Positions 41,870-49,081 of a stretch of DNA of 64,000 bases are shown here, one piece after another. A model generated the notes under the pieces. It was not told where the DNA came from, did no database searches, and was given only the letters and a program-made list of their open reading frames with translations. The position numbers and the translations under genes are program-made. Numbering within the stretch: position 1 is the first letter of the stretch; the number at the start of each line of letters is the position of its first letter. The stretch lies in contig CAJYIW010000019.1 of the NCBI GenBank assembly GCA_913775095.1, forward strand, positions 372,001 to 436,000, written 5' to 3'. The DNA is from an uncultured Siphonobacter sp. GTDB taxonomy: Bacteria; Bacteroidota; Bacteroidia; Cytophagales; Spirosomataceae.

Positions 41870-42588
41870 TGAAATTAGATATACTGGTGCTGGCCGCTCA
41901 TCCCGACGATGCGGAAATGTCCTGCGGCGGCACCATGGCTGCGGCCATTGCTCAGGGGAAAAAAGTAGGAATCGTTGACTTTACCCGGGGGGAATTAGGA
42001 ACCCGGGGAACGCCGGAATTACGGCTCCAGGAAGCCGCGAATGCCGGAAAAATTCTGGGACTGACCGCTCGGGAAAACCTCGGCTTTCGGGATGGCTTTT
42101 TCGTAAACGACGAAGAACATCAGTTGAAGGTAGTGGAAGTCATTCGTCGTTATCAGCCTGATTTATTAATTGCCAATGCCATTGAAGATCGTCACCCGGA
42201 TCATGGCAAAGCTGCGGCCGTTGCCGAGACCGCTCATTTCCTGAGTGGACTTCGTCGCATTGAAACCTTCGAGCCGGATGGTACCCCTCAATTACCCTGG
42301 CGGGCTAAACAGGTGTTCCATTACATCCAGGATCGGTACATCAAGCCGGACGTGGTGGTTGATATTTCGGATTTCTGGCAGACTAAACTGGAAAGTGTGA
42401 AAGCCTACCGCAGCCAGTTTTACGACCCTGAAAACACGGAACCCGCCTCTTATATTTCCAGTAAGGAATTCTTTGATTTTCTGGTTTCCCGCTGGCGGGA
42501 AGCCGGTCACCAGATCGGAGCGGAGTTTGGAGAAGGCTTCACCAACTACCGGCAAATCGGAACCAAAGATATCTTCTCATTGCTATAA
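41869..42588 (+). CDS. bshB1: Bacillithiol biosynthesis deacetylase BshB1
   Basis: 239 residues, LmbE/PIG-L fold. The N-terminal AHPDD (residues 10-14) supplies zinc ligands and the general base, with EDRHPDHGKAAAV further on giving the third ligand. The GTRGTPELRLQEAANAGKIL stretch is diagnostic for BshB1. It deacetylates GlcNAc-malate to GlcN-malate in bacillithiol synthesis, the main low-molecular-weight thiol of many Bacteroidota and Firmicutes. It overlaps the M23 peptidase gene by one base, so peptidoglycan turnover and thiol synthesis share one transcript here. No bshA or bshC is in the window. Confidence 0.95.
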   Translation: MKLDILVLAAHPDDAEMSCGGTMAAAIAQGKKVGIVDFTRGELGTRGTPELRLQEAANAGKILGLTARENLGFRDGFFVNDEEHQLKVVEVIRRYQPDLLIANAIEDRHPDHGKAAAVAETAHFLSGLRRIETFEPDGTPQLPWRAKQVFHYIQDRYIKPDVVVDISDFWQTKLESVKAYRSQFYDPENTEPASYISSKEFFDFLVSRWREAGHQIGAEFGEGFTNYRQIGTKDIFSLL

Positions 42589-42682
42589 ATAAATAGTCCT
42601 CATGTTCTATGATTCTGAAAATGAGGACTATTTATTTAATGAATTACTGAAATAATGAAATACGTATTTTAGTAATTCATTA
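42586..42682. terminator. Two consecutive hairpins between converging genes
   Basis: First an 18-base perfect inverted repeat (42586-42603/42621-42638, AAATAGTCCTCAT core) that begins in the bshB1 stop codon. A 12-base repeat follows (42637-42648/42671-42682, AATGAATTACT core) whose loop holds the palindrome AAATACGTATTT. The two stems share two bases at 42637-42638, so they may be alternatives. A/T-rich flanks suit bidirectional termination. Confidence 0.65.
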
Positions 42683-43510
42683 TTTTGAGAATATTGCCGA
42701 GGTCATGGTCAGGGAGCCACCTACGGCTTTATCGTTGAAAAACTGTACTTGGTCTTTCTCACTTTGTAGCCCCAGGGTGTACAGCAGAGGATAATAGTGA
42801 TCAGGCGTAGGAATGGCCAGAGCTGCGGCCGAGCCCAGCCGTTCGTACTGAATCAGGTTCTGATGGGTACGCTCCAGCATGTTTTTCTTAAAGGCTTCGT
42901 TCATGCTCAGAGCCCAGTCGTACCCATATTCGGGCTTGTGCATGTGTTCCCAGGCAATCATCCGCAGGTTATGAACCATATTCCCGCTTCCCATAATCAG
43001 CACCCCTTTCTTGCGAAGAGCGGACAATTCTCGGGCCAGTTCATAGTGATACGCGGCGGGTTTGTTATAGTCAATGCTCAGTTGCAGAACCGGAATCTGA
43101 GCATCGGGATACATATGCCGAACCACCGTCCAGGAACCGTGATCGAGCCCCCAGTCGTGATCCAGACCCACGTGGGTAGAGGTAATGATCTGCTTCGTTT
43201 CCAAAGCTATGGGTAAACTCCCCGGAACGGGATACTCCACCTCAAATAGCTCCTGAGGAAACCCACCAAAGTCGTGAATAGTGCGGGGTTGCTCCATGGC
43301 CGTGACGTGAGTACCGCGGGTGAGCCAGTGGGCCGAAATGACCAGCACGGCAAGGGGTTGCGGCAGCTGTTTGCCCAACTCCCGCCAGGAACGGCTGTAG
43401 ACGTTATCTTCAATCCCATTCATGGGTGAGCCGTGTCCTACGAACAGCACGGGCATTTCGTGCGTCTGCTGGTAGGTATCGGTCAGTTTCTTAAGGGCCT
43501 GTAAATCCAT
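42680..43510 (-). CDS. ygiD: 4,5-DOPA dioxygenase extradiol family protein (YgiD-like)
   Basis: 276 residues, class III extradiol dioxygenase fold. The metal-binding set is visible: FVGHGSPMN (first His), ISAHWLTRG (second His), the DHDWGLDHGSWTVVRHMYP segment, and MGSGNMVHNLR near residue 195. YgiD of E. coli cleaves L-DOPA in vitro, though the physiological substrate is unknown; the family normally uses zinc or iron. The gene is divergent from the glycosyltransferase, and a 20-base palindrome lies 50 bases upstream of its start. Confidence 0.92.
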   Translation of the reverse strand: MDLQALKKLTDTYQQTHEMPVLFVGHGSPMNGIEDNVYSRSWRELGKQLPQPLAVLVISAHWLTRGTHVTAMEQPRTIHDFGGFPQELFEVEYPVPGSLPIALETKQIITSTHVGLDHDWGLDHGSWTVVRHMYPDAQIPVLQLSIDYNKPAAYHYELARELSALRKKGVLIMGSGNMVHNLRMIAWEHMHKPEYGYDWALSMNEAFKKNMLERTHQNLIQYERLGSAAALAIPTPDHYYPLLYTLGLQSEKDQVQFFNDKAVGGSLTMTSAIFSK

Positions 43511-43560
43511 GGTAGTATAGGTTAATCAGAAATAAAACTTCTGATGTGATAGCTATTTAT

Positions 43561-43600
43561 TATAATGTTTAAACATTATATGTATTAACATACAAAATTA
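43561..43600 (-). promoter_or_regulatory. 20-base perfect palindrome beside a minus-strand -7 box
   Basis: TATAATGTTTAAACATTATA (43561-43580) is fully self-complementary. Twelve bases further, on the minus strand, TAATTTTG (43593-43600) is a perfect TAnnTTTG match for a promoter reading into the ygiD-like gene. The palindrome would cover the region just after the transcription start, as a repressor site would. No TTG was found at the -33 position. Confidence 0.55.
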
Positions 43601-43689
43601 ATAATTAATTCCTCTCTGGAATCATTAGTTTTGAAGTTCATTCAACCGGAACCGTTTAATGCTGTTGCTGTCGAGTCAGTAACCATCCT

Positions 43690-44817
43690 ATGAAAATTGG
43701 AATTGAAGCCCAACGCATTTTTGATCCCCAACGACACAGTTCTGACTACGTTGCCATTAATCTGATTCGAGCCCTGCAAACGCTGGATCAGCGGAATGAG
43801 TATTTCATCTTTGCCCGCCCGGGCGATGATCGGAGTAGTCTGCGGGAAGCTTCCAATTTTCATGTCATCGAGATTCCGGGTTACAATTATCTGCACTGGG
43901 AGCAGGTGCAGTTACCGCGGTACATGCGTCGTTTCAGCATTCACGTCATGCACAGTACCGCCAATACCGCTCCGGTGCGGAGGGAAGTTCCCTTGGTGTT
44001 AAACCTGCACCACATCAATTTCATGGACACGCATGACCGGACGAAGGCGGAAACCCGGTATCAGCAGCTCAGCAATCGGTACCGTCGCTGGATCGTACCA
44101 CGGGTCGTCGATCAGGCAGATTTAATAATCACGGTATCAGAAGAAGAAAAACAGCGGATTCTGAATCGTTTTCCAAAGGTGCAGGCCAACCGGGTTCAGG
44201 TAGTGTACAACGGCGTAAGCGAAGCGTATCGTCAGGCTGATGCGAATCTATGGACGGAAATCCGTAAACGTTACAAGCTTACTGAGCCATACCTGCTCCA
44301 TTTTGGCAGTACGGAAGCCCGGAAGAACACGTCTCGGGTCATTGAATCATTCATCACGGTTGCGGCCCGAATTCCGGATCTTTCCCTGGTCGTAACGAAT
44401 GTATCGGGGGCTTACGTGGATAGCATCCTTCACATGAATCATCAGTCGGAGCTGCGTTCCAGAATTACCGTACTGGAATCGGTCCGGCAGGAGGATTTGC
44501 CGGGACTTTACTTCGGAGCCCGTATCTTTCTTTACCCATCCACGCGGGAAAGTTTCATTAATCCCTTGCTGGAGGCTATGACGGTTGGCGTTCCCATCAT
44601 TACCTCGGACTTACCCGTCATGCACGAAATGGCGGGACAGTCCGTAATCTGCGTGGAACCGACGGACGTCAACTTATTAACCGAATCCATTCTGTCGCTT
44701 TACCTGGATCCGGTTCGAAGCAGGCAGCTGGCGGAAGAAGCTCAACAGATGGTTCAGGGGTTTACCTGGGAGCGAACCGCCCGGCAAATGATTCAGATTT
44801 ACGAGTCCTTTAAATGA
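43690..44817 (+). CDS. Glycosyltransferase family 4 (GT-B fold)
   Basis: 375 residues, GT-B fold. The N-terminal acceptor domain opens MKIGIEAQRIF. The C-terminal donor domain begins near LLHFGSTEARKNTSRVIESF and carries the EX7E element STRESFINPLLEAMTVGVP, followed by SDLPVMHEMAGQSVICVEP. This is the typical retaining GT4 pattern with an intact donor pocket. It has no membrane segment. It is alone rather than in a polysaccharide cluster, so the product could be an exopolysaccharide, glycolipid or compatible solute. Confidence 0.9.
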   Translation: MKIGIEAQRIFDPQRHSSDYVAINLIRALQTLDQRNEYFIFARPGDDRSSLREASNFHVIEIPGYNYLHWEQVQLPRYMRRFSIHVMHSTANTAPVRREVPLVLNLHHINFMDTHDRTKAETRYQQLSNRYRRWIVPRVVDQADLIITVSEEEKQRILNRFPKVQANRVQVVYNGVSEAYRQADANLWTEIRKRYKLTEPYLLHFGSTEARKNTSRVIESFITVAARIPDLSLVVTNVSGAYVDSILHMNHQSELRSRITVLESVRQEDLPGLYFGARIFLYPSTRESFINPLLEAMTVGVPIITSDLPVMHEMAGQSVICVEPTDVNLLTESILSLYLDPVRSRQLAEEAQQMVQGFTWERTARQMIQIYESFK

Positions 44818-44877
44818 AAGGCAGAAGTCTGAAAAAGAATGCCTTAATCAAACTTCTGTTTGCCTGGTAACGGAATC

Positions 44878-45531
44878 TCAGGGAGCCAAACGCTCAATGT
44901 TCCAGGCGTGATCGGGTTGCCGGGTATAAGCCACGCGATCGTGTAACCGGGAAGGACGGCCCTGCCAGAATTCAGCGTAAGTCGGAACCAATCGGTATCC
45001 ACCCCAGTGAGGCGGTCGGGAAACGGGCTGATCGGCAAACCGATCTTCCACGTTTTTCTCGTTTTGTTCCAGGGTTTCACGGCCGGCAATGACCTGGCTT
45101 TGCGGGGAAGACCAGGCTCCAATCTGACTGCCCCGGGGGCGAACGGCAAAATAAGCGTCTGATTCTTCACCGGATACTTTTTCAACCCGTCCTTCGATCC
45201 GAACCTGCCGCTCCAGCTCTGGCCAGAAAAAAGTCAGGGCCGCCTGCGGATGGGAAGCCAGTTCCTGACCTTTCTTGCTTTCATAGTTGGTGAACCAGAC
45301 AAAGCCCTGTTCATCTACGGTTTTAAGTAACACAATACGACCCGAAGGCTGACCCGTGGCGGATACCGTAGACAGGTGCATGGCATTGGGCTCGGGAAGC
45401 TGAGCTGAACGGGCTTCCTGGAACCAAATCTGAAACTGATGGATGGGACTCGACTCCACTGAAAATGGATCGAGCGTGCCTTTGGTATAGTTTTCCCGGA
45501 GAGCAGATAAATCAAGCATAGGTGATGGCAT
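44878..45531 (-). CDS. pdxH: Pyridoxamine 5'-phosphate oxidase
   Basis: 217 residues, the standard PdxH length. Hallmarks are ALREEYTKG-like [11 protein letters not shown] at the N-terminus, the FMN-binding [20 protein letters not shown], the substrate segment [32 protein letters not shown], and the C-terminal [23 protein letters not shown]. It oxidises PNP and PMP to PLP. A perfect minus-strand TAATTTTG at 45542-45549 lies just upstream of the ATG and may be its -7 element with a very short leader. Confidence 0.97.
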   Translation of the reverse strand: MPSPMLDLSALRENYTKGTLDPFSVESSPIHQFQIWFQEARSAQLPEPNAMHLSTVSATGQPSGRIVLLKTVDEQGFVWFTNYESKKGQELASHPQAALTFFWPELERQVRIEGRVEKVSGEESDAYFAVRPRGSQIGAWSSPQSQVIAGRETLEQNEKNVEDRFADQPVSRPPHWGGYRLVPTYAEFWQGRPSRLHDRVAYTRQPDHAWNIERLAP

Positions 45532-45708
45532 GGCTTTCGTACAAAATTAATACGGACAAAAGAAAACACTAAGTCGTGATTACGAGCATGTTTTTTTTAA
45601 TTTCATCCAAAAAATAGATTCTAACGCAGGTGAAAATGAGAACAGGCACAGTGCGTGCCGAAATTATTCTATTTTTGCCATTCCAATCAATGGGTAAAGG
45701 ATTTTAAG

Positions 45709-47820
45709 ATGATTGACGACAACCAACTGACCCCTGAAGAGCAATCGACGGATTCAACAGCAGGACAGAACGCACCGCAAGGGCTGCCTACACAGGAAAC
45801 GACATCACACGCTGGCACTGAAGATCAACCAACGACACCGGCTGAATCCGCAGAGACTTCTGCGGAGGTAACGCCCGTGTCGGAAGAGGAAGCACCGGCA
45901 CAACCATCGGTGACGACCGAATTGGAATCAACGCCAGAAGTAGTCGCTGAGGCTGCTCCTGAAGTGGCCGATCCCACACTGCCTACTTCCGCCTCCGATG
46001 AATCAGTGGTTGATTCGTCGGCCGATGAAGTGGAAGCCAGTGATCATTCTCACACGGACTATACACATTGGTCAAAGCAGGAACTGGTTACTTTACTGGA
46101 AACTACCCTGGTAGCGGTAAAGGAAGGAACGGCGGATCTGAAAGCAACGGATGCCATTCTGAAAGAAACCAAACCGGTGTTCGAGCACATTAAAAGCACG
46201 GAGCGTCAGGAAGCCCTGAACCATTTTGTTGAAGAGGGCGGTGAGGAAGAAGGCTTTGCTTATAAGGCTGATGCCTTAACTCAGAAGTTCGATCAGTTAT
46301 ACGGACAGATTCGCGGCGAACGCGTTCGGCATTTCCAGCAGGCGGAGAAAGCCCGGGAAGATAACTTCACGAAAAAGACGGAATTGCTCAACAAACTGCG
46401 TGAACTGGTTGAAAACGAGGAGAAAAGCGGAGCTGGCGAAAAAAGCTGGGATACGTTCAAACAAATTCAGTCCGACTGGAAATCGGCTGGTAACGTTTCT
46501 TCGGCTCATAACAATACCCTGTGGCAGACGTATCACGCCCTGGTAGACCGTTATTTCAACAACCGGAATATCTATTTCGAACTGAAGGAACTGGATCGCA
46601 AGCGGAATATGCAGTCCAAAATCGAGCTCATCGAACGGGTTGAAAAAACGTCAGCAGCCGTTCAGACCGGAGAAGAAGTAACGGGTAAGATGCTGGACGA
46701 CGCGAATGAACTATTCGAGGAATTCAAGCACATTGGTCCGGCTCCCAAAGAGGTTAATGAAGAACTCTGGCGTCGTTTCAAAGCCGCTCTGGATACCCTT
46801 TACAGCAAAAAGCGGGAACAGAATGAATCGTTAAAAACGCAGTCAGAAGAAATCTTCAGGCTGAAGGAAGACATCGCTTCGTTAGTGGCTACGTTCACGA
46901 CTTTCCAGTCCAATTCCATTAATGAATGGAATGACAAGACCAAAGCTATTCTGGCCATTCAGGATCAGTGGAATGCCGTCAAAGGACCCATGCCGAGGGA
47001 TAAGGGACGTGAGATGAGCCAGAAATTCTGGGGTGACATTAAAACGTTTTTCCGTAATAAAGGCGAATTTTTCCGTCAGCTGGAAGCCAAACGCGATGAG
47101 AATCTGCGTCAGAAGACGGCTCTGTGCGAGCAGGTAGAGGCCTTGCTGGAAAGCGGCCAGGACTCTGCCGAAGCCACGCAGACCGTTATTGAACTGCAAC
47201 GTCGCTGGAAATCCATTGGTCATGTTCCCGAAAAAATGCGGGATAAGATTTTTGATCGGTTCAAGAAGGCCTGCGATACGTTCTTCGAACGCAAACGCGA
47301 CAAGAATGCAGGAGTTGAAAAAGAATTCGAAGCAAATTTAGCTGAGAAAAAAGCCCTGTGCGATCAGATTGAGCAGGAGGCCAAATCCGGAGAAACGAAT
47401 GTAGAACGCCTGAATGCCTTCAAAGCTCAGTGGGCGGGCATTGGTTTCGTCCCGCGTAAAGAGATCCAGCCCATTCAACAGCGTTACATCAAAGCTATCA
47501 ATAGCTACGTAGCTGCCATGGGTAAACTGAGTGCCCACGAGAAAGAGCAACTGGTGCTGGAAAGCGAAGTGGAACTGGTGAAACAGGAACGCGGACGTGG
47601 CGGTCAGGTAGATCTTCGGGGGAAAGAAAATGACATTCGCCGCAAGATTCGCACGATGGAAGACGAAATTGCCCAGATGGAAAACAACCTGGCCTTTTTC
47701 GCTAATTCAAAAAATGCCGAGAAAATTCGCCTGGATTTCGAGAAACGGATTGAACGTTCCCGCAAAGACCTCGAACAGCTTCAGCATCAGCTACGGGTGG
47801 TACGCGAGGCTGAGGACTAA
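45709..47820 (+). CDS. DUF349 repeat protein
   Basis: I start at ATG 45709 (MIDDNQLTPEEQST), 703 residues. The first ~115 residues are disordered and rich in Thr, Glu, Ala and Pro. The rest is a chain of charged helices with at least five DUF349 repeats, recognisable by W-K-x-I/A-G elements such as QIQSDWKSAGNVSSA, IGPAPKEVNEELWRRFKAAL, LQRRWKSIGHVPEKMRDKIF and FKAQWAGIGFVPRKE, ending in a coiled coil. DUF349 proteins occur across bacteria with no settled role. TATTTTTG at 45670-45677 is a perfect -7 match. The terminator is unusually long. Confidence 0.9.
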   Translation: MIDDNQLTPEEQSTDSTAGQNAPQGLPTQETTSHAGTEDQPTTPAESAETSAEVTPVSEEEAPAQPSVTTELESTPEVVAEAAPEVADPTLPTSASDESVVDSSADEVEASDHSHTDYTHWSKQELVTLLETTLVAVKEGTADLKATDAILKETKPVFEHIKSTERQEALNHFVEEGGEEEGFAYKADALTQKFDQLYGQIRGERVRHFQQAEKAREDNFTKKTELLNKLRELVENEEKSGAGEKSWDTFKQIQSDWKSAGNVSSAHNNTLWQTYHALVDRYFNNRNIYFELKELDRKRNMQSKIELIERVEKTSAAVQTGEEVTGKMLDDANELFEEFKHIGPAPKEVNEELWRRFKAALDTLYSKKREQNESLKTQSEEIFRLKEDIASLVATFTTFQSNSINEWNDKTKAILAIQDQWNAVKGPMPRDKGREMSQKFWGDIKTFFRNKGEFFRQLEAKRDENLRQKTALCEQVEALLESGQDSAEATQTVIELQRRWKSIGHVPEKMRDKIFDRFKKACDTFFERKRDKNAGVEKEFEANLAEKKALCDQIEQEAKSGETNVERLNAFKAQWAGIGFVPRKEIQPIQQRYIKAINSYVAAMGKLSAHEKEQLVLESEVELVKQERGRGGQVDLRGKENDIRRKIRTMEDEIAQMENNLAFFANSKNAEKIRLDFEKRIERSRKDLEQLQHQLRVVREAED

Positions 47821-47831
47821 TAAAACAAGGA

Positions 47832-47888
47832 TATCAAAAAATAAAAAAACACTCACCGTAGTAGTGAGTGTTTTTTTATTTTTTGATA
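47832..47888 (+). terminator. Exceptionally long terminator of the DUF349 gene
   Basis: A 25-base perfect inverted repeat (47832-47856 and 47864-47888; CACTCAC/GTGAGTG at the core with A- and T-runs outside) and a 7-base loop. Confidence 0.9.
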
Positions 47889-47932
47889 ATCAGTGGGTTA
47901 AAAAAATGCTTGTAAAAAAATGAAACGAAGTC

Positions 47933-47963
47933 TTGACAAGCCCGTTTGAAAAACATAATTTTG
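47933..47963 (+). promoter_or_regulatory. Promoter of the tRNA-Thr gene
   Basis: TTG at 47933-47935, a 20-base spacer, and TAATTTTG at 47956-47963, an exact TAnnTTTG match. It lies 42 bases before the mature tRNA 5' end. Confidence 0.8.
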
Positions 47964-48005
47964 CGGAACGTTTGAGGGAAATAAATCACCCGCAGGCTAG
48001 AATAA

Positions 48006-48078
<73 letters not shown>

Positions 48079-48082
48079 CTTT

Positions 48083-48118
48083 AAAGCACTTAATCCACCC
48101 GGTTAAGTGCTTTTTTTA
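48083..48118 (+). terminator. Terminator of the tRNA-Thr gene
   Basis: Perfect 11-base stem AAAGCACTTAA/TTAAGTGCTTT and a seven-T run, five bases after the tRNA. Confidence 0.92.
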
Positions 48119-48186
48119 TAGGTCTTCCGCACCAGAGGAGCCCTGATTCTATAAATCAGGGGTTCTCTGGTGAAAAGTCAATTGGT

Positions 48187-48789
48187 TTAAAACGAATAGT
48201 TCAGGTTTGCTCCGATCATGACATTGTCAAGGCCGTGGTTGGGTGGAAAAAAACCTAAATTCGACATATGCCTTAATCCGGCTTTGATCTCCATGCCGAC
48301 GGCTCCGGCAATGGGAAAGTGAAAGCCCAGCCGCATGTTGTTATTGAAGATAAACCCTTCATTTTGCCTTACTGGTGTTCGCTGGATGTAATGAGGACCC
48401 GTGGTAAACGAAGCAAACAGGAACGTCTGGTGGGAATGCTTACTCAGATACGCGTGAATCTTCATACCGGCATTGATACCGGCTTCCCAGGTGCGTTGTA
48501 ACGTTTTGATCTTCCAATCCTTAAATTCAGCGGTGTTAACCTGAGGAACCACCAGGAGATGCAGGGAAACCTGTTCTTCACTATTTCTGACAATGGATTG
48601 TTCAAATTCCAGCTGGTGGACGGTGGCGACGTAACTATAGTCCTGATTGACTTTATAACCGCTCTTGACGCTTCGTTCGATGGTCAACGCAATCGAGTTA
48701 TTATAGTGTTTCTGTGTCGTACTCTGAGCCTGAATGTTACTCAGACTGATGAACCACAGGGCGGCTGCGGTTACAAGTGAATAGTTCAT
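48187..48789 (-). CDS. Acyloxyacyl hydrolase/PagL-like outer membrane protein
   Basis: 200 residues. The signal peptide ends near LSNIQAQ. The mature sequence alternates amphipathic strands typical of a small outer-membrane barrel and ends in the aromatic strand MIGANLNYSF. The C-terminal motif LRHMSNLGFFPPNHGLDN matches the catalytic His-Ser region of the lipid A 3-O-deacylase PagL family (HxSNxG..PNxG). It probably trims acyl chains of lipid A or related lipids at the cell surface. The catalytic Glu cannot be placed with certainty. Divergent from the PAS sensor kinase. Confidence 0.75.
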   Translation of the reverse strand: MNYSLVTAAALWFISLSNIQAQSTTQKHYNNSIALTIERSVKSGYKVNQDYSYVATVHQLEFEQSIVRNSEEQVSLHLLVVPQVNTAEFKDWKIKTLQRTWEAGINAGMKIHAYLSKHSHQTFLFASFTTGPHYIQRTPVRQNEGFIFNNNMRLGFHFPIAGAVGMEIKAGLRHMSNLGFFPPNHGLDNVMIGANLNYSF

Positions 48790-48936
48790 AAAATTTTAAA
48801 AACAGGCGGAGATCCGTTGGAATTACTAGTTACCTGAAAGATTTCAGATGAGTACAGGTGATACGGCTTAAAAATATCTTACCAAAAGTTTAGAATAAAT
48901 TCCAGAAAAGCAAACCCTTTGATTTTTTAAATGCTG

Positions 48937-48976
48937 GTGCATATAGTTATATAAATAATCATATAACTATATGCAC
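48937..48976. repeat. 16-base perfect inverted repeat between PagL-like and kinase genes
   Basis: Arms GTGCATATAGTTATAT (48937-48952) and ATATAACTATATGCAC (48961-48976) with an 8-base spacer, in the 292-base divergent intergenic region. A candidate operator or hairpin. Confidence 0.6.
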
Positions 48977-49081
48977 TATACGTAGTACATTTGAACGAAA
49001 TGAGCCCGCTTTAAACATAAGAATACTCTTTCCCGCAAAATGGAGTGGAAAAGAGCATGGATCAGATAATTCCTGAAACGA

